Assembly (NCBI GenBank): GCA_965222005.1
Contig: OZ244935.1
Coordinates: forward strand, 5,146,001-5,210,000
Length of the DNA: 64,000 bases
Origin: CBDCTM01 sp965222005
Lineage (GTDB): Bacteria > Bacteroidota > Bacteroidia > Chitinophagales > Saprospiraceae
Direction: 5' to 3'
Below are positions 43,901 through 52,593 of this stretch, piece by piece (the stretch's first letter is position 1; every line of letters starts with the position of its first letter). The notes beneath the pieces were generated by a model. That model worked only from the letters and a program-made list of their open reading frames with translations. It ran no database searches and had not been told where the DNA came from. Made by a program: the position numbers and the translations under genes.

Positions 43901-46367
43901 CAATCACATTTGGCACATTTGGATAGATAGCCCGAAAAGCAGTTTCATCTGCAGCCAATATCAGGAATCCTCCAATGCCTATGACTGTACCGGAAGGAAA
44001 ACCGAAAAATTCGCCACTTTCGTCTTCAAAATACCATCCAGACAGATCAACGGGAGAATGAGTTGGATTATACAATTCCACCCAATCACCAGGATCTGGT
44101 GTGTCAGGCGAATTGTAGTTGATCTCATTAATCACTATGGGATCTGTAGCTGTAGAGCCTTGTATAAAATGGGCGGTAAGCGATTCCGATCCCGAATTGA
44201 TATCCACCAATATCTCCGAATCACTGCTATTGGAAGCTCCCGTCCAGCCAGTAAACAAATAGCCGCGATTTGGTTTTGCAACAGCCGGCACTTCTACTCC
44301 TCTGAAATAGATTCCCGAAAAGGGAAGCAAGGATTCCCCAAGCCTTAGGGTGCTAAACTTAATTGTACCTCCATCAACTGGTTCTGCATCTACCGTGACA
44401 TTACTGGTACCCGTGACATCGCTAAAGTTATCTTTCACATGCTGTCGTACCTCGTTGGTTCGGCCTGAAGCAAAAGTCCGTAAAACATCCACATTTTCGG
44501 CATGGCCATTCCAGCCACTTTGCCACATATCGAAATGCTGCTGCAATTCGGGGATGTACAAGTTTTCAAAAGAATCGATGCGATTTATCATCCTGTCTGA
44601 GTCAAAAACGGTATTTAGCAAATCAGCACTGCGATTGATAAAATAAGTGCGTGCCTCATCGTTTTCCATCAGGCGACGAAGAAAGAGCGTTGCATGAGGC
44701 CGATTGTAATACTTCCTACTATTTTCAGCCAGACAAACATCGATCATATCGGTAGTATAATCGCCAGAATTCCAGCTGGCGTTGAGTGGTCGCAGCCCAA
44801 AGCCGAAGTCAAAGTCTTTGCTTAGCCAGCGCCACTTGCCATCGGGACTGCGCTCCCGCCAATGCCGGTTGTTGTTGGCAGGCCAGTCATTATTATCCAT
44901 GATAATGCCGTGCAGCATATAATCGATAAAATGATCTACGTCTGCCTTTTGGCGCAAAGCCTGATAATCAGCAGCATCGTAAAAATGATTATCCTCCAAA
45001 TAGTCATTAAAAGTTTCCCACTCTATCAAATCGCCGGTTTTCAATTCATCTCTATCTTCTACTACATCCACTTCATCTTCACCAAGCCCATAGTGTGCGT
45101 CGAGGTATTTCCAGCTTACTTGCTCCCGAACATTCTGAATGCCCCAATACTCCCCGTTGATATAAAGAATGGCAGGCCTGAATGCCATTAAATCCAGATC
45201 GGGCCGTTTGATGATCCCGCCCAGATCAGACACATCCCCCATAAGATTTTGCATCAAAGCATCACGGAACATCGTCTTGTTCCAGTCCTGCCCGGATTGG
45301 CGCATCACGAAGCTGCGATACTTATCGATGTCCTGTTCAGGAAAAATAGGATGCTCAAAAAAGGCACTACCCAAGCTCCCTTTTGCTTTCATTTTCATGG
45401 ACTTTTGCGGCAATGACAGGCTCCCTTTTCCATGCAGTTCAATTTCAATGTCCTGTGAAAAAGCCAATGTTCCGTCAGGTTCAAAGAATTGAATATGTGC
45501 AAGCTTTTCAAGTTCTTCTTCGTAATTGGTAAATAATCCGTCACTGGAATTGTACAAATTATCCGGATCGGTAGCCATCGTCACCACCACAAAATCATGT
45601 GATACATCCACCAAATAAGTATGGGTCATCACTTTGCTGGGGTCCATTCCCGAAGCATAGGCAATTGCTCTGATTACAGTAGTTTCATCAATATCAATGG
45701 CCCCATTGTATTCATCGTCATCATCATCAGGATCCGAGCCATCTAGTGTGTAGTAGATGACAGCGCCCGGTGTGGCAGAAGTCAACGTCAATTCTATAGA
45801 TCCTGAATAAAATCCGCCTTCCAGGTTGGCAACAGGCTTCTCTGCAATGCCTGTACCGGGATCGGTATCATTGGCCGAACCAGGAGTTGGATCGGAATAA
45901 AACACCCAGTCTGAGCCACCATCCGGATCGCGACCTTCTGAAATATCTGCCAGTTGTGGTCCGAAAGTATATGCATCAATTTGTGTACTTCCATCTGTAT
46001 CAAATAAGCCAATTGACTCGCCGCTTGCACCCAGTTTGGCATCTACATGCAGGATGCTCTGGCTAAGGTCTTTGTCAAAAAACAATAATAAAAACCCATT
46101 TGCGGGAATAGTTGTAGCAGTCGGATCGGAATCAGGGATTTGCCACAGAGTCGGATTGGACAGATCATCAGTGATATACATACCACCAATATCAACAGGA
46201 CTGGAACCAGAATTAAACAGCTCTACCCAATCTTCATTTTCACCGGCTTCATCGGTAATACCATTTACATTGGATGCTAAAAATTCATTGATGTAAATTG
46301 AGGGCGTTTGTGTATTCGCAGTTATCCAGCAGGCTGAAAACAGGATAAGGCACTTGAGTGTTTTCAT
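40941..46367 (-). CDS. Giant CotH/LTD/HYR surface protein with nested C-type lectin and T9SS domain
   Basis: The 1808-residue exported protein has a signal peptide (CLILFSACWITANTQ), a first lamin-tail domain (INEFLASNVNGITDEAGEN), a chitobiase-C-like beta sandwich (AVIYYTLDGSDPDDDD) and a CotH kinase-like domain (about 265-640: HGKGSLSLPQKSMKMKAKG, WRWLSKDFDFGFGLRPLN). A second lamin-tail domain follows (INEINYNSPDTPDPGDWVEL), then six HYR repeats (about 910-1530). A C-type lectin domain (TWEAAKDHCETFGAYL, VFIGLHDSNTEGVFEWVNG) is inserted inside the fifth HYR repeat. A GEVED domain (VWIDFNQDFDFTDAGEE) and a T9SS type A sorting domain (LKVFPNPVRQ) end the protein. It is probably a cell-surface adhesin or sugar-binding protein. 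Confidence 0.9.
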   Translation of the reverse strand: MKTLKCLILFSACWITANTQTPSIYINEFLASNVNGITDEAGENEDWVELFNSGSSPVDIGGMYITDDLSNPTLWQIPDSDPTATTIPANGFLLLFFDKDLSQSILHVDAKLGASGESIGLFDTDGSTQIDAYTFGPQLADISEGRDPDGGSDWVFYSDPTPGSANDTDPGTGIAEKPVANLEGGFYSGSIELTLTSATPGAVIYYTLDGSDPDDDDDEYNGAIDIDETTVIRAIAYASGMDPSKVMTHTYLVDVSHDFVVVTMATDPDNLYNSSDGLFTNYEEELEKLAHIQFFEPDGTLAFSQDIEIELHGKGSLSLPQKSMKMKAKGSLGSAFFEHPIFPEQDIDKYRSFVMRQSGQDWNKTMFRDALMQNLMGDVSDLGGIIKRPDLDLMAFRPAILYINGEYWGIQNVREQVSWKYLDAHYGLGEDEVDVVEDRDELKTGDLIEWETFNDYLEDNHFYDAADYQALRQKADVDHFIDYMLHGIIMDNNDWPANNNRHWRERSPDGKWRWLSKDFDFGFGLRPLNASWNSGDYTTDMIDVCLAENSRKYYNRPHATLFLRRLMENDEARTYFINRSADLLNTVFDSDRMINRIDSFENLYIPELQQHFDMWQSGWNGHAENVDVLRTFASGRTNEVRQHVKDNFSDVTGTSNVTVDAEPVDGGTIKFSTLRLGESLLPFSGIYFRGVEVPAVAKPNRGYLFTGWTGASNSSDSEILVDINSGSESLTAHFIQGSTATDPIVINEINYNSPDTPDPGDWVELYNPTHSPVDLSGWYFEDESGEFFGFPSGTVIGIGGFLILAADETAFRAIYPNVPNVIGSFGKGSDGFNLSGKGELISLKNATGELIDLVEYDNKLPWPEEPDGEGPTLQLIEPSLDNSLPENWIGFEATPGEVNGAGLLFNCPANIELAVVPGSTGQAVSWTLVQPRSGCQTGTVNLTQTAGLPNGALFPLGTTLVTYEASDDCGNSINCSFEIVLYEDPGLLSVDCIASFTENTAPGETEIVVSWSAPTVNSSCPEDDVTIVQTSGPMSGSILQEGVTTIAYTISDVCGNQEDCSFDITVVATPTTLTLQCPAPVFVNAAPGATSAIASWSAPSALTDCPAGGAAITQTAGPASGSIFSVGITPVSYEAVDACGNTVSCSFDVTVVDRPSTISLQCENDIIVSSATGQGEVVNWEIPSVTSDCSLGGITSITQTQGSPPGSLFPLGEYTIAYEVADACGTTASCSFLIRILDGTGTISLNCPSNITTTLPLRRSTMEVSWPAPTVNTTCGGGAQNPNCGSAIDGFALLGTLNEHEYFLSNSESTWEAAKDHCETFGAYLTTVNTVAENNFLADHLSSKVFIGLHDSNTEGVFEWVNGEPVNFNALVNDPGVNTASNDFGYLKPWNAEWKLYGSEKERFYVMEMDCVGGGNLQISQTSGPANGSQLAAGVYTVTYEATDICGDVQSCSFTITVEPNAQSLFINCPDNRIVTEAGGMGGANVSWPTATATSINCQGVVNVQQLQGGPSGSFFPIGSHAIAYEASDACGNVESCSFTVTVLPDNPSSNYCESEGSTPWHEYISNVTFGAINNTSAKEGHGDFTHLSTTITEGNSYPISILPTLSYTHFDEYIRVWIDFNQDFDFTDAGEEVVAAISLAGIDGTAVPPVEATIEVPFGIPTGTCMMRVAMQRAAYSNPCELFVNGEVEDYTIVLQSSEPGGFRNNGGESENAGQQIHSESRLKVFPNPVRQQLWVDFSEFTETAIRLELYNALGQLMVSQPLAVLPEDKISIDVYSFSPGLYWLSVLNEEGDRTTLEIIVKDHVNK

Positions 46368-46700
46368 AAGATTCGGGGTTATGTTGGATTATTAAATAGT
46401 TGCGTATATTATCATTATACGGTTGCTGCAAGACACAAATACACAGAAAAGCAGTATGCCTAAGCTGCAACAGCACCGTAAATGATTTGAAACCTAAAGG
46501 CGATTGGGTTAGGGAAGTTTTGGGAAGACAGTAACGCTAATTTAATAAATTTCTGGCATATCACGTACTTTGAATATATTTTTTTCTATAATAGCATTAA
46601 TTGAAATAGGTTTGCTGGAATTCTCCCAGAGATGTTTAAACCTATCCATCGTAATAGAAGAGCAACACACCATTAGCTTCGTTTTCTAACATTTAAATTT
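46368..46700. other. Gene-free intergenic region
   Basis: 333 bases between the divergent giant surface protein and SDR genes contain no supported coding frame. The half toward the SDR gene is AT-rich (46560-46700) and probably holds its promoter, but no exact TAnnTTTG was found. No repeat or RNA structure was recognised. Confidence 0.4.
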
Positions 46701-47468
46701 ATGACTCTCCTCAATTTCACCGATAAATGCATTCTTATTACAGGTGGCTCACGTGGGATAGGGCGAGCTACTGCGCTTGCCTTTGCCAAGCAGGGCGCTA
46801 AAGTAGCCATCAGCTATCGCTCCAACGAAGTAGCCGCTAAAGAGACGATCAATCAACTACATGGTACTGGTCATCTCGCGATACAGGCAGATATGCAACA
46901 AGCTGAAGCTATCCGCCAATTGGTCAATGAAACCATTAAGACTTTTGGACGACTTGATGTGGTCATCAATAATGCTGGAGTTTTCCTGCCCCACCCTGTT
47001 GATATACTCAGCTATGACCAATGGCAACAAGCCTGGCAGCAAACCCTGTCCGTTAACCTCAGTGGTCCTGCCAATTTGTGCTACTGTGCAGCCCAATATA
47101 TGAAGCTGCAGGGAGGTGGGCGGATCATCAATGTTTCGTCAAGAGGGGCCTTTCGGGGTGAGCCAAACCAACCGGCCTATGCTGCCAGCAAAGCAGGGCT
47201 CAATGCGCTTAGTCAAAGTTTAGCTCAGGCTCTGGCCAAGCACCAGATATTTGTAGGTGTTGTTGCACCTGGATTTGTAGAGACAGATATGACTAGAGAC
47301 TTGCTTGCCAGTCCGGCTGGAGCAGCTATCCGTCAGCAAAGCCCCTTAAAACGGGTAGCATACCCGCAGGAAGTTGCCAGAGCAATTTTATTTCTTGCTG
47401 ATGAAGGTACGGAGTATTTGAGTGGAGCGATTCTGGATGTGAATGGAGCCAGTTATTTGAGGAGCTAG
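46701..47468 (+). CDS. SDR-family oxidoreductase (FabG-like)
   Basis: The 255-residue classical short-chain dehydrogenase carries the cofactor motif TGGSRGIGRATA, NNAG, the catalytic Ser in NVSSRGAFRG, and YAASKAGLNAL with the catalytic Tyr and Lys. The C-terminus matches 3-oxoacyl-ACP reductase-like enzymes (LFLADEGTEYLSGAILDVNG). Basic residues after the Gly-rich loop suggest NADPH use. The true substrate cannot be read from the sequence. It is convergent with a lipoprotein gene and has no operon partner. Confidence 0.9.
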   Translation: MTLLNFTDKCILITGGSRGIGRATALAFAKQGAKVAISYRSNEVAAKETINQLHGTGHLAIQADMQQAEAIRQLVNETIKTFGRLDVVINNAGVFLPHPVDILSYDQWQQAWQQTLSVNLSGPANLCYCAAQYMKLQGGGRIINVSSRGAFRGEPNQPAYAASKAGLNALSQSLAQALAKHQIFVGVVAPGFVETDMTRDLLASPAGAAIRQQSPLKRVAYPQEVARAILFLADEGTEYLSGAILDVNGASYLRS

Positions 47469-47489
47469 GAAACAGGGAATACATATGTA

Positions 47490-48419
47490 TTATTGTAGGT
47501 TCAGAATTTCCATGCGGATTTCATTCTGGCTGAGCCGATCCAGTTTTACCTCTTCATTTAAATCCATGTCGATAGTGACAAGTTTGCTGCCGTAAAATAA
47601 ATCGCCGCGATTCATTGCCAACATTACCATAGTTACTTCTTCTCCTACCGGCACATTTGCAGCAGTTAGCTTTTCATCACTATATTGCATACGCATCACA
47701 GCGTTTAGATTTTTGAAAACCAGAAATCCGGCGCCATCAGAAAGTGTAGTCGAATAACCAAAAGGTGTAAGACTGACATTGGTAGTGGGTCCAGAGCTGT
47801 TGTAAAAACGATCGCAATTAATCCAATCCAGTTCTTCAAACAAAAGGTGATACTGGGGCGGATCAGTTTGATTATCAAAGATAACTTCGCTGCCGTCACT
47901 CGCTTCCTGCCAGTCGTTGCCATCAAGAAAGTTGGAGGCATAAAAAATTTGCATTTCAGCAGGCGCTGCAATGGCACTGCTCACATTCCAACGAGCCTCC
48001 AAAGGCTTGGCCAGGCTGAGCGGACTGCCATTTTGGGTGGCTGACAAATATAAGGCTCCGCCCGATTCGAGGAGCAAGCCACCAGCTGTAGTTGGGATAT
48101 TGGACAATACCATCTGCGACTTGGTAAGCACCTCTCTCAACTCGATATCCACCGTGCCTGAAAGCACCATATCGCCGCTGCTATTCTGAAAAGCACCTTC
48201 GGGGATAATTAATGAGGTTCCTCCATCGCCTGTAAGTGAGGCTGCCGAAGATGGATCAAATTCCAAAAGCTGGATATCAACACGCAAAGAGTCAAAAAGT
48301 CCTTCTATCTGAAGATACGGCAGGGGTTGTATCGGTGTGCCGCTAGAATCATCCAGATAACATGCCGACAAAGAAAGAAGGAAAGTACCTATCAGTAGTT
48401 TTACAGTAATACTTTTCAT
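47490..48419 (-). CDS. Hypothetical lipoprotein
   Basis: From the ATG at 48419 the product is 309 residues with a lipoprotein signal ending LLSLSAC; an ATG at 48440 adds seven residues before it. The mature part is beta-rich, with segments such as GTSLIIPEGAFQNSSGDMVL and GTVDIELREVLTKSQMVLSN that recur in Bacteroidota outer-membrane lipoproteins of unknown function. No catalytic motif was recognised. It lies just before the tandem T9SS array, on the opposite strand. Confidence 0.7.
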   Translation of the reverse strand: MKSITVKLLIGTFLLSLSACYLDDSSGTPIQPLPYLQIEGLFDSLRVDIQLLEFDPSSAASLTGDGGTSLIIPEGAFQNSSGDMVLSGTVDIELREVLTKSQMVLSNIPTTAGGLLLESGGALYLSATQNGSPLSLAKPLEARWNVSSAIAAPAEMQIFYASNFLDGNDWQEASDGSEVIFDNQTDPPQYHLLFEELDWINCDRFYNSSGPTTNVSLTPFGYSTTLSDGAGFLVFKNLNAVMRMQYSDEKLTAANVPVGEEVTMVMLAMNRGDLFYGSKLVTIDMDLNEEVKLDRLSQNEIRMEILNLQ

Positions 48420-48543
48420 ATATGTAATACTTGCGTTCATCGGTTCAAGGAAATTGCCAAGATAACTATATTTTTACGCAAATAAGTAATTAATAGAGAA
48501 GTTCTGTTGAGACACTGCGTTAATTTGCCGTGCGGAGTTTCGC

Positions 48544-48739
48544 TAACTTTGAACGCAGCCCTTCTTCAGATGTTCGGGTTTCAATCATAAGTATAAATGG
48601 TGAAATCCTGTTTAACGGGAAAATGGATAAGCACCTTTTTGAAGTAAACACCCGCTTTTTAAGGCCGGGAATCTATGCCATACGACTAAGCATTGATGGA
48701 GAGCTACAGGCGGTTAAAAAAATAGTGAAAATAGAATAG
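48544..48739 (+). pseudogene. Remnant of a T9SS array copy (sorting-domain part only)
   Basis: From about 48544 the sequence matches the type B C-terminal domain of the array genes downstream (FERSPSSDVRVSIISINGEI, then RPGIYAIRLSIDGELQAVKK). The secreted N-terminal domain and a start codon in context are missing; only a GTG at 48530 opens the frame. It is followed by the same conserved spacer that precedes the array genes. It is the leftover 3' end of a former first copy. Confidence 0.75.
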
Positions 48740-48766
48740 ATTTATTAACTCAGTCAATATAATAGT

Positions 48767-49465
48767 ATGAAAACTTATACCAGGTATATTTATCTGACCG
48801 CAATAGCATGCTTATTCAGTATATATGCTTTTAGCCAATGGGTTTCTCCTTTTTCGAAACTTCTAAGCGATGAAATCTATACTACAGATAGCCTGATTTA
48901 CCAATATATCATAGATACGCCTTCTTCCGGATGCAAAGTCATCAACAGAACTATTGTAGCTAAAAATGATTCCTTTTTTTTAAGTACTTGTACACATGAG
49001 GGCATTTTAGCTTTGCCTTGCAATGCGTACGATACCCTGCTGATTGCACAAAATCTGGGCAAAGGAGACTACACCCTGGTTCATTATTCGCATTTGGGTT
49101 CGTCTTTAAATCCGGAGGACACCCTCTGTCAAATCTTGTTAAATAATCCTATGAGACACGATACTGCTTACTACGCCTTCACAGTCCGCTCTGCTACGGC
49201 CACTGGCGAGCCGGCCACGCACGGCCAGGTCAGGCTCCAGCCCAATCCCGCTACGTTTTATGTCTATCTAAGGTTTGCAGCGCCGCTACGCGGACCCTTT
49301 GAAATACATGTATATGACCTTGGCGGACGGCTGCAAAAGCAGCTTGTGCTGCCGGTAACGGGTGACCCCAAACTGGATGTGTCGGATCTGGCATCGGGCA
49401 TTTATTTTTTAAAGACAATGGATGGCAAAGGAGCGTCGGAGACTTTAAAATTTGTTAAGCTATAA
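48767..49465 (+). CDS. T9SS array protein, copy 1 (type A tail)
   Basis: The 232-residue secreted protein has a signal peptide (YLTAIACLFSIYAFSQ), an N-terminal beta-rich domain of about 130 residues (conserved SSGCKVINRTIVAKNDSFFL, TCTHEGILALPC, DTLLIAQNLGKGDYTLVHYS) and a type A T9SS sorting domain (VRLQPNPATFYVYLRFAAP ... LASGIYFLKTMDGKGASETL). The domain has four conserved Cys. The function is unknown and no family was recognised. Its N-terminal domain is nearly identical to copies 2 and 5, and its tail is shared with copy 5. Confidence 0.85.
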   Translation: MKTYTRYIYLTAIACLFSIYAFSQWVSPFSKLLSDEIYTTDSLIYQYIIDTPSSGCKVINRTIVAKNDSFFLSTCTHEGILALPCNAYDTLLIAQNLGKGDYTLVHYSHLGSSLNPEDTLCQILLNNPMRHDTAYYAFTVRSATATGEPATHGQVRLQPNPATFYVYLRFAAPLRGPFEIHVYDLGGRLQKQLVLPVTGDPKLDVSDLASGIYFLKTMDGKGASETLKFVKL

Positions 49466-49471
49466 CATAGC

Positions 49472-50173
49472 ATGAATGCTTATACCAGGTATATTTATCT
49501 GACCGCAATAGTATGCTTATTTAGTATATATGCTTTTAGCCAATGGGTTTCTCCTTTTTCGAAACTTCTAAGCGATGAAATCTATACTACAGATAGCCTG
49601 ATTTACCAATATATCATAGATACGCCTTCTTCCGGATGCAAAGTCATCAACAGAACTATTGTAGCTAAAAATGATTCCTTTTTTTTAAGTACTTGTACAC
49701 ATGAGGGCATTTTAGCTTTGCCTTGCAATGCGTACGATACCCTGCTGATTGCACAAAATCTGGGCAAAGGAGACTACACCCTGGTTCATTATTCGCATTT
49801 GGGTTCGTTTTTACATCCAGAGGACACCCTCTGTCAACTTTTTTCGAGTGCTCTCACAAATCACGACACGGCCTACTATGCCTTTACTGTCCTCCCCACT
49901 ACGGCCACCGGCGAGCCGGCGATTTCTGCCTTTAACATTTACCCCAATCCTTTTTCTGATAATATTCTAGTTGAGACTAACTTTGAACGCAGCCCTTCTT
50001 CAGACGTTCGGGTTTCAATCATAAGTATAAATGGTGAAATCCTGTTTAATGGAAGAATGGATAAATATCCTTTTGAAGTAAACACCCGCTTTTTAAGGCC
50101 GGGAATCTATGCCATACGACTAAGCATTGATGGAGAGCTACAGGCTGTTAAAAAAATAGTGAAAATAGAATAG
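49472..50173 (+). CDS. T9SS array protein, copy 2 (type B tail)
   Basis: The 233-residue protein starts 6 bases after the copy 1 stop. Its first 125 or so residues match copy 1 nearly exactly. After LHPEDTLCQ it switches to a copy 3-like middle (LFSSALTNHDTAYYAFTVL) and a type B sorting domain (FNIYPNPFSDNILVE, then RPGIYAIRLSIDGE). The sudden change of similarity marks recombination. The signal peptide is intact. Confidence 0.85.
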   Translation: MNAYTRYIYLTAIVCLFSIYAFSQWVSPFSKLLSDEIYTTDSLIYQYIIDTPSSGCKVINRTIVAKNDSFFLSTCTHEGILALPCNAYDTLLIAQNLGKGDYTLVHYSHLGSFLHPEDTLCQLFSSALTNHDTAYYAFTVLPTTATGEPAISAFNIYPNPFSDNILVETNFERSPSSDVRVSIISINGEILFNGRMDKYPFEVNTRFLRPGIYAIRLSIDGELQAVKKIVKIE

Positions 50174-50200
50174 ATTTATTAACCCAGTCAATTTAATAGT

Positions 50201-50905
50201 ATGAAGGTCTATATCAAATGTATTTATCTGACCGCAATAGTATTCCTGTTAGCTAATCCTGTTTTCGGTCAAATGATTTTTTCTCCTTTTTCGGGGCTAT
50301 TAAATAATGAAATCTATACAACAGACAGTGTATTTTACCGATATGGTATTTTTGCGGGTTCTTCTGGTTGTAAAGTCGTCAATAAAACCATTGAAACGAG
50401 AAATGATTCCATTTTCTTAAATACCTGTATACATCAGGGAATTTTGGCCCATCCTTGTGACGTGTTCGATACCTTACTGATCGCACAGAATTTAAGTAAA
50501 GGGGACTACATCCTGGTTCATTATTCGCATTTGGGTTCGTTTCATATTCCAGAGGACACTCTCTGTCAACTTTTTTCGAGTGCTCCTACAAATCACGACA
50601 CGGCCTACTACTCCTTCACTGTCCTCGCCACTACGGCCACCGGCGAGCCGGTGGTTTCTGCCTTTAACATTTATCCCAATCCTTTTTCTGATAATATTCT
50701 AGTTGAGACTAACTTTGAACGCAGCCCTTCTTCAGACGTTCGGGTTTCAATCATAAGCATAAATGGTGAAATCCTGTTTAATGGAAGAATGGATAAATAT
50801 CCTTTTGAAGTAAACACCCGCTTTTTAAGGCCGGGGATCTATGCCATACGACTAATCGTTGATGGAGAGCTACAGGCTGTTAAAAAAATAGTGAAAATAG
50901 AATAG
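50201..50905 (+). CDS. T9SS array protein, copy 3 (type B tail)
   Basis: The 234-residue protein has a diverged N-terminal domain (signal YLTAIVFLLANPVFGQ, core YGIFAGSSGCKVVNKTIETR). It keeps the conserved Cys and the DTLLIAQNLSKGDYILVHYS segment. Middle LCQLFSSAPTNHDTAYYSFT and the type B tail are shared with copy 2. It is separated from copy 2 by a 27-base conserved spacer (starting ATTTATTAACCCAGTCAAT). Confidence 0.85.
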   Translation: MKVYIKCIYLTAIVFLLANPVFGQMIFSPFSGLLNNEIYTTDSVFYRYGIFAGSSGCKVVNKTIETRNDSIFLNTCIHQGILAHPCDVFDTLLIAQNLSKGDYILVHYSHLGSFHIPEDTLCQLFSSAPTNHDTAYYSFTVLATTATGEPVVSAFNIYPNPFSDNILVETNFERSPSSDVRVSIISINGEILFNGRMDKYPFEVNTRFLRPGIYAIRLIVDGELQAVKKIVKIE

Positions 50906-50932
50906 ATTTATTAACCCAGTCAATTTAATAGT

Positions 50933-51634
50933 ATGAAGGTCTATATCAAGTGTATTTGTCTGACCGCAATAGTATTTTTTATAAGTAATTCTATTTTCGG
51001 TCAAGGAATTATTCTTTCTTCGGGATTTTTAGATAACGAAATATATGCTACAGATAGTCTGATGTACCAATATGGTATATTTACACCTTCTTCCGGATGT
51101 AAAGTCGTCAATAGAGCCATCGTGACCAAAAACGATTCTATATTTTTAACTACCTGCACACACGAGGGATTTTTGGCTCATCCTTGCGGTGTATTGGATA
51201 CCCTACTGATTGCACAGAATTTAAGTAAAGGGGACTACATCCTGGTTCATTATTCGCATTTGGGTTCGTTTCATATTCCAGAGGACACCTTCTGTCAAGT
51301 TTTGTTAAATGATCCTTTGAGTCACGACACGGCCTACTACTCCTTCACTGTCCTCGCCACTACGGCCACTGGCGAGCCGGCGAATTCTGCCTTTAACATT
51401 TATCCCAATCCTTTTTCTGATAATATTCTAGTTGAGACTACCTTTGAACGAAGCCCTTCTTCAGACGTTCGGGTTTCACTCATAAGTATAAATGGTGAAA
51501 TCCTGTTTAATGGGAAAATGAATAAAAAGCCTTTTGAAGTAAACACCCGCTTTTTAAGGCCGGGAATCTATGCCATACGACTAAGCATTGATGGAGAGCT
51601 ACAGGCTGTTAAAAAAATAGTGAAAATAGAATAG
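50933..51634 (+). CDS. T9SS array protein, copy 4 (type B tail)
   Basis: The 233-residue protein has its own N-terminal variant (YGIFTPSSGCKVVNRAIVTK, TCTHEGFLAHPCGVLD). The middle FCQVLLNDPLSHDTAYYSFT is shared with copy 5, and the tail is type B. Signal peptide and sorting domain are complete. The same conserved spacer flanks it on both sides. Confidence 0.85.
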   Translation: MKVYIKCICLTAIVFFISNSIFGQGIILSSGFLDNEIYATDSLMYQYGIFTPSSGCKVVNRAIVTKNDSIFLTTCTHEGFLAHPCGVLDTLLIAQNLSKGDYILVHYSHLGSFHIPEDTFCQVLLNDPLSHDTAYYSFTVLATTATGEPANSAFNIYPNPFSDNILVETTFERSPSSDVRVSLISINGEILFNGKMNKKPFEVNTRFLRPGIYAIRLSIDGELQAVKKIVKIE

Positions 51635-51661
51635 ATTTATTAACTCAGTCAATATAATAGT

Positions 51662-52360
51662 ATGAAAACTTATACCAGGTATATTTATCTGACCGCAATA
51701 GCATGCTTATTTAGTATATATGCTTTTAGCCAATGGGTTTCTCCTTTTTCGAAACTTCTAAGCGATGAAATCTATACTACAGATAGCCTGATTTACCAAT
51801 ATATCATAGATACGCCTTCTTCCGGATGCAAAGTCATCAACAGAACTATTGTAGCTAAAAATGATTCCTTTTTTTTAAGTACTTGTACACATGAGGGCAT
51901 TTTAGCTTTGCCTTGCAATGCGTACGATACCCTGCTGATTGCACAAAATCTGGGCAAAGGAGACTACACCCTGGTTCATTATTCGCATTTGGGTTCGTCT
52001 TTAAATCCGGAGGACACCTTCTGTCAAGTTTTGTTAAATGATCCTTTGAGTCACGACACGGCCTACTACTCCTTTACCGTCCGCTCTGCTACGGCCACTG
52101 GCGAGCCGGCCACGCACGGCCAGGTCAGGCTCCAGCCCAATCCCGCTACGTTTTATGTCTATCTGAGGTTTGCAGCGCCGCTACGCGGACCCCTCGATGT
52201 ACAGGTGTATGACCTTGGCGGACGGCTGCAAAAGCAACTTGTGCTGCCGGTAACGGGTGACCCCAAACTGGATGTGTCGGATCTGGCATCGGGCATTTAT
52301 TTTTTAAAGACAATGGATGGCAAAGGAGCGTCGGAGACTTTAAAATTTGTTAAGCTATAA
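51662..52360 (+). CDS. T9SS array protein, copy 5 (type A tail, clear mosaic)
   Basis: The 232-residue protein combines a copy 1-like N-terminal domain (nearly identical at DNA level), the copy 4 middle (FCQVLLNDPLSHDTAYYSFT) and the copy 1-like type A tail. Three segments with different closest relatives in one gene indicate gene conversion or unequal crossing-over within the array. Confidence 0.85.
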   Translation: MKTYTRYIYLTAIACLFSIYAFSQWVSPFSKLLSDEIYTTDSLIYQYIIDTPSSGCKVINRTIVAKNDSFFLSTCTHEGILALPCNAYDTLLIAQNLGKGDYTLVHYSHLGSSLNPEDTFCQVLLNDPLSHDTAYYSFTVRSATATGEPATHGQVRLQPNPATFYVYLRFAAPLRGPLDVQVYDLGGRLQKQLVLPVTGDPKLDVSDLASGIYFLKTMDGKGASETLKFVKL

Positions 52361-52365
52361 ATAGT

Positions 52366-52587
52366 ATGAATGTTTGTGCCAAGTGTATTTATCTGACCGC
52401 AATAGTATTCCTGTTAGCTAATCCTGTTTTCGGTCAAATGATTTTGTCTCCTTTTTCAGGGCTATTAAACACCGAAATCTATACAACGGATAGTGTGCTT
52501 TACCAATATGGTATTTTCGCACCTTCTTTACCATGTGAAGTCGTCAACAGAACTATTGTAGCTAAAAATGATTCCTTTACTTTTTAA
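52366..52587 (+). pseudogene. T9SS array protein, copy 6, 3' truncated
   Basis: 73 codons cover the signal peptide and the first part of the domain (copy 3-like start, then SLPCEVVNRTIVAKNDSF), then a stop just before the hairpin element at 52594. About two thirds of the gene, including the sorting domain, is missing. The break point coincides with the start of the hairpin-rich element, which probably caused the truncation. Confidence 0.8.
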
Positions 52588-52593
52588 GGAGTC

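Noticed and set aside
48760..52590. CRISPR array or satellite repeat
   Set aside because: The repeats are whole genes of about 730 bases with intact frames, not short repeats with spacers.
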